From contig NZ_FRCH01000002.1 of the NCBI RefSeq assembly GCF_900142825.1, positions 248,001-312,000 of the forward strand: a stretch of DNA of 64,000 nucleotides, written 5' to 3'. The notes under the pieces are model-generated. The model was not told where the DNA came from, did not search any database, and saw only the letters and a program-made list of their open reading frames with translations. Position 1 is the stretch's first letter, and every line of letters starts with the position of its first letter. The position numbers and the translations under genes are program-made. Origin of the DNA: Rhodanobacter sp. OK091 (GTDB taxonomy: Bacteria; Pseudomonadota; Gammaproteobacteria; Xanthomonadales; Rhodanobacteraceae). This document shows positions 17,803 through 28,219 of the stretch, piece by piece.

Positions 17803-19026
17803 CTAAGTCGCGGAAGCCGGAACTTCCAACGCCGCGCGCACCACGTACAAAGTGTCCATCCGCGGAACCTGTCGGGTGAGCAAGGTCAGGATGCGTCGGC
17901 CCTGGTTCTGTTTGACCCAGCTTTGTCCCTGCAGCCACAACTGCGTCCGCACCATGTCGGCGCGTTCCTGGATGGCTTCTTTCGACGGCCTGACACGATT
18001 CCTGACGTAGCGCCCGGCTTCGCGGACGGAGCGGGACCATTCGATGCCGGAGAGTGCGTGAAGCCACAGTTCGGAACACGAAAGTTGGGTCAGGGTCTGG
18101 CGGTGCGACATGGTCCGCAACAGGGGAGGGCAGTCGCGCTCGATCCGCTCGAACACAGCTTCGGGAACGGCATTCCTGTAATAGCGCGCAAGCAGGCGCA
18201 GCGGCGGCAGCGCCCACCAAGGGGGAGCAGTTGCATGCTCGTCCCACAAGACGTCCCAGTCGCTGGCGACCATGCGCGTCGCCAGCAACGAGATGTCATG
18301 CAGGTGCAGCAGTCGCAGGCTGCGGTTGCAGATGTTGCCTGCGGTATGCAGCAGCAGATGATTCATCAAGGCGCCGGTGGACGGGTAGTCATTCAAACCC
18401 GGTCGCGGCTCCCGCGGATAGATCCGTTCGGTGATGTCGACGGTGGAGACCGGCAGCCGTTCCTGGATGCGGGTGTGCAACTCGATATTGACCGGCGTGT
18501 CGCGGTGCTCGCCGAGACCCGCGACGGGCGCGCCCTCTGCCGGCTTGAAGACCCGATGCTTCCACTGCGCGAACGACTCCACATAGCCGAGTCCCAGCAG
18601 CAGCTTGATCGCGGGCTCGGCATCGTTTTCGCGAACCAGCAGATCGATGTCGGCCATCGGCCGGTCGCCCGGCGCGTAAACTCCCAGAGCGTGCAATGCG
18701 GAACCCTTCAGCGGAACGATGGCCAGCCCGGCGGCGCGTGCACCGGCGTCGATGCGCTTCAGCAGCGACGCAATGCGTCGATGGCGAAGCTCGACATGCT
18801 CGTGCTGACTCGCGAGAAACAACTGCCACTCCGGGTTCTGCCAGGTGGAAAATCGGCTCAGCAACGGCGACACGCCGTGTGCGGCGGCGGCGGCCGATGC
18901 CAGCTGCCATTCGAGATCGCTCCATTCCGGCGTCGATCCCCCCGGCCGCCCCAGCGCCAGTTCCACCGCCAGCGCTTCGGTAGTGCGGCGCAAGCCGGCC
19001 TTAACGATTTTGAGCGGTGGCAACAT
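17803..19026 (-). CDS. Nucleotidyltransferase family protein (PF14907-like)
   Basis: A 407-residue protein with the signature of the 'uncharacterised nucleotidyltransferase' family: VPLKGSALHALGVYAPGDRPMAD at about 104-126 and the metal-binding DIDLLV at 126-131, then ELHTRI further on. The C-terminal half is helical. Family members occur in exopolysaccharide loci and in lasso-peptide clusters such as the paeninodin type, where a nucleotidyltransferase accompanies an HprK-like kinase. Here an HprK-like kinase lies just 1.8 kb away, beyond the radical SAM gene. The start overlaps the end of that upstream radical SAM gene by 26 nt. The nucleotidyl acceptor is unknown. Confidence 0.82.
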   Translation of the reverse strand: MLPPLKIVKAGLRRTTEALAVELALGRPGGSTPEWSDLEWQLASAAAAAHGVSPLLSRFSTWQNPEWQLFLASQHEHVELRHRRIASLLKRIDAGARAAGLAIVPLKGSALHALGVYAPGDRPMADIDLLVRENDAEPAIKLLLGLGYVESFAQWKHRVFKPAEGAPVAGLGEHRDTPVNIELHTRIQERLPVSTVDITERIYPREPRPGLNDYPSTGALMNHLLLHTAGNICNRSLRLLHLHDISLLATRMVASDWDVLWDEHATAPPWWALPPLRLLARYYRNAVPEAVFERIERDCPPLLRTMSHRQTLTQLSCSELWLHALSGIEWSRSVREAGRYVRNRVRPSKEAIQERADMVRTQLWLQGQSWVKQNQGRRILTLLTRQVPRMDTLYVVRAALEVPASAT

Positions 19027-20515
19027 GGCGGGCCGTCGCTACATTGGCTGGGGTGGTCGCAGGTGGCAACGTGGTCGCGTCTTCGTTGCGATGCGCATGT
19101 TCGTTGGCGATCAGCGCATCCCATCGCGCATCGAGCGCCGCAGCGACTTCGCTGTGATGCGCCGACGATTCGGCAGCCTTCGATTGCTGCAGCGTGACCT
19201 GCTCGTGCAGCAGATCCCGCACGTGACGGTAGAAGTCCGAGTCGTAGGCGCCGCGGAACATCATGGCCAGGTCGCCGCTGTCCTGCCAATGCGTCTTCGC
19301 GCCAAGCTGCGTCTTGACCTGTTCGTAGAATTTCGTGCCCGGCAGCGGATAGGAAACGCTGACGCCGATGTCATCCGGAACGGCTTGCGCGATCAGTTCG
19401 CGAGTCGCCAGCAGATCGGCCAGCTGCTCGCCCAGATAGCCCAGCTGGATGAAGAAGCCCACGCGGATGCCGTGCTCGCCCAGCCGCGCGCGGGCCGCGA
19501 TAAGGTCCGCGACTTTGGTGCCCTTGTTCATCGCGTCCAGCACGCGCTGGCTGCCGCTCTCCGCGCCAAGCCAGGCCTCCGCGCATCCGGCGTGTTCCAG
19601 GGCGGTGGCCATCCGCTCGCTGATCAGGTCGGCGCGGGTCTGGATGGTGAACGGGATCGGCCCGTCGGCGGCGCGAAGGTGCGCACCGAACTCCGTCACC
19701 CAGTCGACGTGGAAGCCGAAGATGTCGTCCGCCAGCCAGATGTGATCGGGCTTGAACATCTGCTTCAGGTAGGTCATCTCGGCCGCGACGTCTTCGGCAC
19801 TGCGCTGGTTGTAGTGGTTGCCCCAGATCGGTTTGGCGCACCAGTTGCAGCGGAACGGGCAGCCTCGCGACGCCGCCATGTTGAGGCTGAAATAGCCGTG
19901 CCGCTCATGCCACATCGTCCGATAGCGTTCGATGTCGACCAGATCCCAGGCAGGGCGGCCCATCGTCCGTGGATCCGGCGGCATCACGCCGACTCGGGTC
20001 AGTTGCGTTTGCCCGTTCATTGTCGTGGCGACGCCGGCGATGCCGGATACCCAGTCCTGCGCGTCGATATTCGAATCCCGTTCCAGCCGTCCGATCAATG
20101 CGACCAGCGCCGCAATGCCTTCGCCGATCAGCACGGCATCGGCGCCTGCCGCGAGAAAGGCATCCGGGTGGTCGGAAGCGTCGGAGCCCGCGACGATCAC
20201 GCGCGCGCCGCCGGCGCGTGCCTCGGCGATCATCTGGCAGGCCGCTTCGCGCATGCGGCCCAGGCACATCTTGGTCAGGTAGTTGAAGTTGTCCTCGTAG
20301 ATGACCACCACGTCCGGTCGTGCGGCCTGCAGCGACGCTTGATAGTCCTCGACGCCGTCGGCAAGCATCGCGTCGAACAGTGCGACCTCATGCCCCATCT
20401 GCCTCAGGAGCGCCGCAATCTGGATGGTGGCCAGCGGCGGATAGGGCTTGCCGCGCTCCCACTGTTTCGGGTCGTAACTCAGAAAATAGGAGTGGCCGAC
20501 CTGAATCTTAAGCAT
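19001..20515 (-). CDS. B12-binding-domain-type radical SAM protein
   Basis: A 504-residue protein and first gene of the minus-strand block. Residues about 1-140 form a cobalamin-binding-like domain (ATIQIAALLRQMGHEVALFD, VIVAGSDASDHP, AVLIGEGI) without a DxHxxG motif. The radical SAM cluster motif is SRGCPFRCNWCAKPIWG (Cys 219, 223, 226). Later landmarks are HIWLADDIFGF and AWLGAESGSQRVLDAMNKGT, both characteristic of the B12-rSAM superfamily. The start at 20515 was chosen because MLKIQVGHSYFLSYDPKQW begins the usual domain; the frame stays open upstream to 20797 without any domain. It overlaps the nucleotidyltransferase gene, pointing to coupled expression. Confidence 0.87.
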   Translation of the reverse strand: MLKIQVGHSYFLSYDPKQWERGKPYPPLATIQIAALLRQMGHEVALFDAMLADGVEDYQASLQAARPDVVVIYEDNFNYLTKMCLGRMREAACQMIAEARAGGARVIVAGSDASDHPDAFLAAGADAVLIGEGIAALVALIGRLERDSNIDAQDWVSGIAGVATTMNGQTQLTRVGVMPPDPRTMGRPAWDLVDIERYRTMWHERHGYFSLNMAASRGCPFRCNWCAKPIWGNHYNQRSAEDVAAEMTYLKQMFKPDHIWLADDIFGFHVDWVTEFGAHLRAADGPIPFTIQTRADLISERMATALEHAGCAEAWLGAESGSQRVLDAMNKGTKVADLIAARARLGEHGIRVGFFIQLGYLGEQLADLLATRELIAQAVPDDIGVSVSYPLPGTKFYEQVKTQLGAKTHWQDSGDLAMMFRGAYDSDFYRHVRDLLHEQVTLQQSKAAESSAHHSEVAAALDARWDALIANEHAHRNEDATTLPPATTPANVATARHVATAQNR

Positions 20516-20835
20516 CTCGAAGAGGCCTCGTAAGCCGTGGAGACAAGCGGCAGCGCATCGGCGTCGGTATTGCCGGCGTGCCGACTCCGACATTCCATGC
20601 TGCCGGGGCGTGAGTGCCACGGCACGCATCTTCGGTTGCCTCCTGCGGCAAAATATTTGGATGTCGTACGGCGCGGGAGCCGTCCGCAGGTGCCTGTCGA
20701 CGCGCTGCAGCGACATCCGACAGATTCTCCGAATCGCCTGCGCCGCGAACGTTTGTCCGGGATGAGTCGACGCAACCTTTTCCTGTCTGGACCGCACCCA
20801 CGGGCCAACCTACGGGGATTCCTGCGGCGTATGCT
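20516..20835. other. Divergent intergenic region of the radical SAM and kinase genes
   Basis: 320 nt between two divergently transcribed genes. Both frames that cross it lack domains. It must hold promoters for both sides, but I see no convincing sigma-70 pair. It contains a 16-base sequence (20771-20786) that recurs exactly upstream of the ABC exporter. A 30-codon frame beginning at an ATG at 20763 runs to 20855 and is not supported further. Confidence 0.5.
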
Positions 20836-21882
20836 GTGCCATCAAGACGGCTGAAACTTTTGATCGAAGACGATGGCGCGGGCGTTCAAAACGCCGGTGC
20901 GGACCCCTTTTGCGAGCAGTCCGGCCATCATTTTTCCGTGTGCAGGGATATCTTGGGCGGACGCTTTCGGTTCGAAAGCAGCAGCGAGGCGCTGCTGCAT
21001 CTGGTCGAGGTCGCCTATGCCGGACTGCCGCCGCACCGGCTGCCGATGGCCGTGCCGGAGTTCCGCGTCGAGCTGCGCCTCGTGCCCCGTCAGGCATCGC
21101 CGTGTGTCGCCGAACCGCCGCCCGTGCAGACCCAGTCGGGTGCCGGCCTGCTTTGCGGCGTCATGGATGCCTCGAACTACGTGGTCCTTGCGCCGGAGCA
21201 GCACCGGGCCCTGGTGGTGGCTTCGGAGGACATGCTCAGCCACCCTTACCATCTGCGCTATGAACTCATCGAATTTGCCGTCTTCACCCTGGCGACGCGC
21301 GGACTGGGCCTGATCCCGTTGCATGGCGCCTGCATCGGCAGGCAGGGGCGCGGCATCTTGTTGCTGGGGGCCAGCGGCTCAGGCAAATCGACTCTGGTCC
21401 TGCAAAGCCTGTTGCAAGGTCTGGACTTTCTCGCCGAGGACGCGGTCTTCGTGCAGCCCGAAAGCCTGCTCGCCACCGGCGTCGCCAATTACCTGCACGT
21501 GCGGCCCGATGCGCTGCATTTCGTCGACGACGATGAAACCCGGCGCTGGATCAGCCAGGCTCCCATCATCCGTCGCCGCAGCGGTGTGGAGAAGTTCGAG
21601 GCCGATTTGCGACAGCACCATGGCGGGCTCGCGGCCGGTCCCCTGGAACTGGTCGGCGTGGTGTTTGTTTCCAGGCAGGCGGCCGACGATCCCGATGTTC
21701 TGTTGAGTCCCGTCTCCGGCGACGAATTCGCCGCACGGCTGTCTGCCAGTCAGTCGTATGCGACCACGCAGCCGGGCTGGCATCGCTTCGAGCAGCGGCT
21801 GATGCTGGCGGGTGCCTACCAGTTGTGCCGCGGGCGTCACCCACGGGATTCCGTCGACGCGCTGCGCCGGCTTCTCGACTGA
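20836..21882 (+). CDS. HprK-like serine/hexose kinase
   Basis: About 348 residues. The C-terminal part has a P-loop, LLLGASGSGKSTLVLQSL (Walker A at about 178-186), and an HprK-type LAEDAVFV near 199-206, as in the HPr kinase C-terminal fold. The N-terminal 150 residues (FRFESSSEALLHLVEVAYAGLP) are divergent from true HprK, and no PTS genes are nearby, so it is unlikely to phosphorylate HPr. Such kinases occur in lasso-peptide and exopolysaccharide clusters, phosphorylating peptide serine or unknown targets. The start is uncertain: no ATG suits. GTG at 20836 is given here; TTG at 20860 is also possible. Its stop overlaps a possible small gene (TGATG). Confidence 0.72.
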   Translation: MPSRRLKLLIEDDGAGVQNAGADPFCEQSGHHFSVCRDILGGRFRFESSSEALLHLVEVAYAGLPPHRLPMAVPEFRVELRLVPRQASPCVAEPPPVQTQSGAGLLCGVMDASNYVVLAPEQHRALVVASEDMLSHPYHLRYELIEFAVFTLATRGLGLIPLHGACIGRQGRGILLLGASGSGKSTLVLQSLLQGLDFLAEDAVFVQPESLLATGVANYLHVRPDALHFVDDDETRRWISQAPIIRRRSGVEKFEADLRQHHGGLAAGPLELVGVVFVSRQAADDPDVLLSPVSGDEFAARLSASQSYATTQPGWHRFEQRLMLAGAYQLCRGRHPRDSVDALRRLLD

Positions 21883-22145
21883 TGTGGCTGGTCGGTCGCC
21901 ACGTCACAGGGCTGCACTGTATCGGGCAGGTAACGCTGGGCATGTCTGCGGCGAATAAGCCGGGAGCATCGGAGCCAGTGGCGTGGTCGCCGGCGCTTTA
22001 CATTTTTCGTGGGCGCTCCATGATTTCGCAAGTGTCGGGATCCCCGGAAAATCCGGGGCAGTTCAACGTCAAACGGGCAGCGGACCGAAGCACGGATGTA
22101 TTCCATGCCGGGTCGATGCTCTTCCATGAGGGTCACAGAAAATGA
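21882..22145 (+). CDS. Possible small protein, 87 residues, function unknown
   Basis: An 87-codon frame whose ATG overlaps the kinase stop (TGATG) and whose stop overlaps the peroxiredoxin ATG (ATGA). This is the arrangement expected of translationally coupled genes, but no domain, signal peptide or membrane segment is evident. The sequence begins MWLVGRHVTGLHCIGQV and is rich in Ser, Gly and Arg. Codon third positions are mixed rather than strongly GC-rich, which argues against a long-standing coding region. It may instead be a spacer that carries the promoter of the peroxiredoxin gene. Confidence 0.25.
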   Translation: MWLVGRHVTGLHCIGQVTLGMSAANKPGASEPVAWSPALYIFRGRSMISQVSGSPENPGQFNVKRAADRSTDVFHAGSMLFHEGHRK

Positions 22146-22753
22146 AAAAGCGTCTTGCAGGATCGATCGCACTGGGTGCGCTGGTGGCGCTGGCTTCGGC
22201 GGTGCCGGCTTTTGCCGCACTCGGACCAGGTGTCGCGGCCCCCGTATTCACGGCCAAGGCAAGCCTGGCAGGTAAGGGTTTCACTTTCTCTCTTGCCGAT
22301 GCCCTCAAGAAAGGGCCCGTGGTGGTGTACTTCTACCCCTCGGCCTATACAGGAGGCTGCGATCTCGAAGCGCACACTTTTGCGGTCAATCGGGACAAAT
22401 TCGATGCGGCAGGCGCGACCATCATCGGTGTGTCGGCCGACAGCATCGAGCGACTCAATGCCTTTTCATCGGACCCGAAGTACTGCGCCGGCAAGTTTCC
22501 GGTAGCCTCCGATGCCGACGTCAAGGTCGCGCTCTCCTATGATCTGAAAGCCGTCGCAGCACAGCCGGGCATGAACGATGTGCGTGGTGTGGCGATCGAC
22601 CATGCCTTTATCCCGCGCACGACCTTCGTCATCGCCAGCAACGGCAAGATCGTCGCTACGCTTTCCTCGGAGTCGGATCATCTTCGCCCGGACGAGCATG
22701 TAAAACGGTCGTTGGCCATCGTGCAAGGCCTGAAGGAAGGCAAGACGCCGTAA
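22142..22753 (+). CDS. Exported peroxiredoxin (AhpC/TSA family, BCP-like)
   Basis: A 203-residue thiol peroxidase. A signal peptide (MKKRLAGSIALGALVALASAV, probable cleavage after AFA near residue 25) directs it to the periplasm. The active-site segment FYPSAYTGGCDLEAHTF places the peroxidatic cysteine at about residue 73, with a modified version of the usual P-x3-T-x2-C motif. A second cysteine at about 115 could be the resolving residue. It should reduce peroxides with thiol help, but its reductant is not encoded nearby. GAGGGT lies about eight bases before the ATG. Its position between the kinase and the ABC exporter may be incidental. Confidence 0.85.
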   Translation: MKKRLAGSIALGALVALASAVPAFAALGPGVAAPVFTAKASLAGKGFTFSLADALKKGPVVVYFYPSAYTGGCDLEAHTFAVNRDKFDAAGATIIGVSADSIERLNAFSSDPKYCAGKFPVASDADVKVALSYDLKAVAAQPGMNDVRGVAIDHAFIPRTTFVIASNGKIVATLSSESDHLRPDEHVKRSLAIVQGLKEGKTP

Positions 22754-22816
22754 CCCGGTGCTCCGTGTCCCCGGGCCTGCTTCGCTCCGGGGAGCGGGCG
22801 AAGCTGCGCAGCGTCG

Positions 22817-22855
22817 CGCAACCTTTTCCTGTGCCGGCCGCACTTACCGGCATGG
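22817..22855. repeat. Imperfect palindrome containing a 16-mer shared with 20771-20786
   Basis: CGCAACCTTTTCCTGT at 22817-22832 is identical to 20771-20786, both upstream of genes of the same block. In this copy, TTTCCTGTGCCGG and CCGGCATGGGAAA form 13-base arms with two mismatches around a nine-base loop. It could be an operator, an attenuator-like hairpin or a duplicated scrap; the sequence does not decide between these. Confidence 0.35.
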
Positions 22856-22944
22856 GAAATCCGGCCCGGGAGTAACGCCGTTCTGAATCGCCATGACGTG
22901 TCATCGAAGCCGCGGCCCATGCTGCCGGCCAGCAACGCGAGTCC

Positions 22945-24705
22945 GTGAAGATGTCGGGCGAGCCGTCGCCAGCGCCTGATCGAACCCACGATCTGCTGCG
23001 TTCGCTGGTGCGCACGCTTACGCGCGTCGAGCTGGCCGAAACGGCGCTGTATGTGGTGCTGTCGCTTGCAGTAGCGTTTTCCGGCAGTCTCGCGACGGTG
23101 CTACTGGTGCCGCTGGTGCAGCCGGGGCACACGCTGCCGTTTGGCAGTGTGCTGTTCGACGCAGGCCGCAGCGTCGAAATGCAGGCGGCCATCTTCGCCG
23201 CCGCGATGGTTGCCTTCGCTCTGTTGCGTTGGCAGGCAGCACGCTTGGGAGCGCGCCTGGTAGGTCGTTACGGCATGAGCCTGCGCCGCCGGGTGCATGC
23301 GCGCCTGGTCGACGCTCCGTTGAGGTCGCTGGCGAATTCGACGTCCGCGGAAATCGCCAATGTCCTCATCCATACCGTCGAGCTCATCGTGCAGGGTTTC
23401 AACGCCCTGCAGCAATTGCTGATCGCCGGCGTCACTGCTGCCGTCAGTCTCGGTTTCGCGTTCTGGGTATCGCCACCCTTGATGCTGGCGGCGCCGCTGC
23501 TCGCAGGTCTTGGACTGCTGGCGTCACGTGCCTATGGGCGTGAGCAATCGCTGGTCGCTCGCCAGTACGTCGCGGACATGACGCGACTGTTCTGGCATAG
23601 CGAAGATTTTCCTCGGCGCCTGCGCCATATCCGCTCGTTCGAGAAAGAGGACGTGGAGAAAGCCAGTTACGCCGCCATTTCCGCCCGGCTGTGCCACGGC
23701 TACCGGCGTCAACTGGAGCTGGTGGCTTCCGGACGGCTGATGCTGGAGCTGCTGGCGGCGGCGGGGATCGCGGCGCTGTTCGTGCTCGCCCATCGCTGGC
23801 GCGGCATCGACCAGTCGTCGCTGATTGCGGTGTGCCTGTTGCTAGGGCGCCTGCTGCCTTATCTGATGTCGACCCGGCAAAGTTTTCAGCAGCTGCGTTC
23901 GGCCGCGCCGGCCTTCGAACTGTGGCAGCGCTACATGCAACTGGATTCGGCCCGGTCATCCGCGGAACCATCGCACGCAGCGATTTCTGGCGGTGCGCTG
24001 CATATCGAGCGGATGCGGCTGATGCCGCCAGCCTGCGGTCTCGATGTCGGCGACCTGGTTCTGGTGCCCGGTGAGCTGACCTTGGTTTCCGGTGACTCCG
24101 GCATCGGCAAGAGCAGCCTGGTCGATGTTCTGGCGGGCATGATGACGCCCGAGGCTTTTGCGGCACGCGCAGGCGAGCGATCTATCAGTTTTGACGAGTA
24201 CCGCGAGCTCGTGCGGCACGGCGCCTACGTCAGCCAGAATATCCGGCCCTGGCAGCATTCGGTACGCGAGTGCCTGTTGTGGGCCGCGCCCGAAGCCACG
24301 GATGAGATGTTGCAAAGCGTGCTGGCCGACGTCGGCCTGGACAAGCGGCTGGCCGGGTCGCAACACGGACTCGACACGACACTGCACAGCTCTTCGAGTC
24401 GGCTTTCCGGCGGCGAGTTGCAGCGGCTGCTGCTGGCCCAGGTCATCCTGCGGCAGCCTTTCCTCGCCTTGCTGGACGAGGCGACCAGCGCGCTTGATGC
24501 CGCCTCCGAGATCATGGTTCTCACGGCGCTGAAGCGCCGCCTTCCGCAGACGATCCTGATCGTGGTGTCGCACCGAGCCGGCGTGGCAGCGATCGCGGAC
24601 CAATGCCTGAACATCGGCAACAACCTCGTCACGACGATTGCGGGGAACGCTGACCCTCGACGCGTGGCACCTTTGTTCGGCGTACCGGATCGGGCCAAGT
24701 CCTAG
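22945..24705 (+). CDS. ABC exporter, fused membrane and ATPase domains
   Basis: A 586-residue half-transporter. About six membrane helices occupy residues 30-330. The nucleotide-binding domain then has Walker A SGDSGIGKSSL (about 381-391), a Q-loop region YVSQNIRPW, the signature SRLSGGELQRL (near 487) and Walker B FLALLDEATSALD (near 510), ending with a switch histidine in VVSHRAG. It probably works as a homodimer exporting a product of the cluster. No C39 peptidase domain is present, so it would not process a leader peptide itself. The GTG at 22945 and ATG at 22951 are both possible starts; neither has a strong ribosome site. Confidence 0.87.
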   Translation: MKMSGEPSPAPDRTHDLLRSLVRTLTRVELAETALYVVLSLAVAFSGSLATVLLVPLVQPGHTLPFGSVLFDAGRSVEMQAAIFAAAMVAFALLRWQAARLGARLVGRYGMSLRRRVHARLVDAPLRSLANSTSAEIANVLIHTVELIVQGFNALQQLLIAGVTAAVSLGFAFWVSPPLMLAAPLLAGLGLLASRAYGREQSLVARQYVADMTRLFWHSEDFPRRLRHIRSFEKEDVEKASYAAISARLCHGYRRQLELVASGRLMLELLAAAGIAALFVLAHRWRGIDQSSLIAVCLLLGRLLPYLMSTRQSFQQLRSAAPAFELWQRYMQLDSARSSAEPSHAAISGGALHIERMRLMPPACGLDVGDLVLVPGELTLVSGDSGIGKSSLVDVLAGMMTPEAFAARAGERSISFDEYRELVRHGAYVSQNIRPWQHSVRECLLWAAPEATDEMLQSVLADVGLDKRLAGSQHGLDTTLHSSSSRLSGGELQRLLLAQVILRQPFLALLDEATSALDAASEIMVLTALKRRLPQTILIVVSHRAGVAAIADQCLNIGNNLVTTIAGNADPRRVAPLFGVPDRAKS

Positions 24706-24775
24706 GCCGGCTTTTGCTTCCGGCTGGATGCATGGCGTGCGCACGAAGGGGGCATGCGTGAACGTTGTTCAGACG

Positions 24776-24809
24776 CAAAAGAAAGAAGCCACCCCTGAGG
24801 ATGGCTTCT
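24776..24809 (-). terminator. Rho-independent terminator of tRNA-Val
   Basis: On the minus strand the eight-base stem AGAAGCCA/TGGCTTCT (24802-24809 with 24784-24791) encloses a ten-base loop and is followed by TTCTTTT. It lies about 15 bases after the tRNA 3' end. Confidence 0.75.
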
Positions 24810-24824
24810 GACTTGGTATGTCGT

Positions 24825-24899
24825 TGGTGGGCGGTACAAGGATCGAACTTGTGACACCTGCCGTGTGAAGGCAGTGCTCTACCGCTGAGCTAACCGCCC
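24825..24899 (-). tRNA. tRNA-Val (anticodon CAC)
   Basis: The minus strand folds as a complete 75-nt tRNA. The acceptor stem GGGCGG pairs with CCGCCC, with CCA encoded. The D arm contains TTAGCTCAGCGGTAGAGC and the T loop is GTTCGATCC. The anticodon stem CTGCC/GGCAG holds the loop TTCACAC, giving anticodon CAC, which reads GUG. A terminator follows and a strong promoter precedes it, so it is a single-gene unit. Confidence 0.95.
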
Positions 24900-24913
24900 G
24901 CCGTGAGCGCGAG

Positions 24914-24942
24914 ATTCTAGGGGGAGAAGCGGGGCGGGTCAA
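24914..24942 (-). promoter_or_regulatory. Sigma-70 promoter of tRNA-Val
   Basis: On the minus strand, TTGACC and TAGAAT are separated by exactly 17 bases, ending 14 bases before the tRNA. A C-rich spacer with GC-rich sequence after the -10 is common at stable-RNA promoters. Confidence 0.8.
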
Positions 24943-25060
24943 TGGCTGACACGGGCTTGCCCCTATGGGCAGGGCGCACCGACGGGTCGCCAGCTGGCGG
25001 ATGGTGGTGCGTGTGAAGGGTTGTAAACTCGCCGCTCTTCTAACGCCAAAGCGCCCGACC

Positions 25061-25402
25061 ATGGACTTTCTCAGCACCCAATTCGCCCACATCCTGCATG
25101 CGCTGCAGAATTTCCAGCTGACACCGTGGAAGATCGTGGGCCTGCTCGGCTCGGTGATGTTCACCAGCCGCTGGTTCGTGCAGCTGTACTACACGCGCAA
25201 GCATAAGCGGGTGGTGATGCCACTGTCGTTCTGGTGGCTGTCGGTGCTGGGCAGTGCATTGTTGTTGGCTTATTTCACCGTCGGCAAGAACGATTCGGTG
25301 GGCATCATCTCGAATTTCTTTCCGGCCTTCGTCTCGGTCTACAACCTGATCGTGCATCTGCGCCATCACAAGAACAGCGTCACCGGCGACACGATTGCGT
25401 GA
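25061..25402 (+). CDS. LAB_N-domain membrane protein
   Basis: A 113-residue inner-membrane protein matching the 'lipid A biosynthesis N-terminal' domain: WKIVGLLGSVMFTSRWFVQLYYTRKHKR (about 23-50), PLSFWWLSVLGSALLLAYF and a terminal FVSVYNLIVHLR. Stand-alone LAB_N proteins have three membrane segments and are distantly like SWEET/PQ-loop folds. Family members sit near lipid A or polysaccharide glycosyltransferase genes, but their own activity is not settled. The ATG at 25061 was chosen because the domain begins right after it. Confidence 0.85.
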   Translation: MDFLSTQFAHILHALQNFQLTPWKIVGLLGSVMFTSRWFVQLYYTRKHKRVVMPLSFWWLSVLGSALLLAYFTVGKNDSVGIISNFFPAFVSVYNLIVHLRHHKNSVTGDTIA

Positions 25403-25411
25403 GCAGATGAT

Positions 25412-25498
25412 TGTAGGAGCCCGCTGGTGGGCGATGTTGCTGCTCTGAATCTGTCCAACCATCAGAACCAGGGCATCGTCCGCCAGCGGGCTCCTACA
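25412..25498. repeat. Inverted REP pair
   Basis: TGTAGGAGCCCGCTGGTGGG begins at 25412 and its reverse complement ends at 25498 (CCGCCAGCGGGCTCCTACA), with about 40 bases between. The same REP sequence bounds the palindrome cluster at 41720-42420. The pair lies between convergent genes and may help terminate both transcripts. Confidence 0.8.
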
Positions 25499-25527
25499 GG
25501 GTTTGTGCGTACGGGTTTTATGCGCGG

Positions 25528-28218
<2,691 letters not shown>

Positions 28219-28219
28219 G

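Noticed and set aside
17803..24705. Complete lasso-peptide cluster
   Set aside because: No lasso protease, RRE/PqqD gene or Asn-synthetase-type cyclase is visible; only the accessory kinase, nucleotidyltransferase and exporter match.
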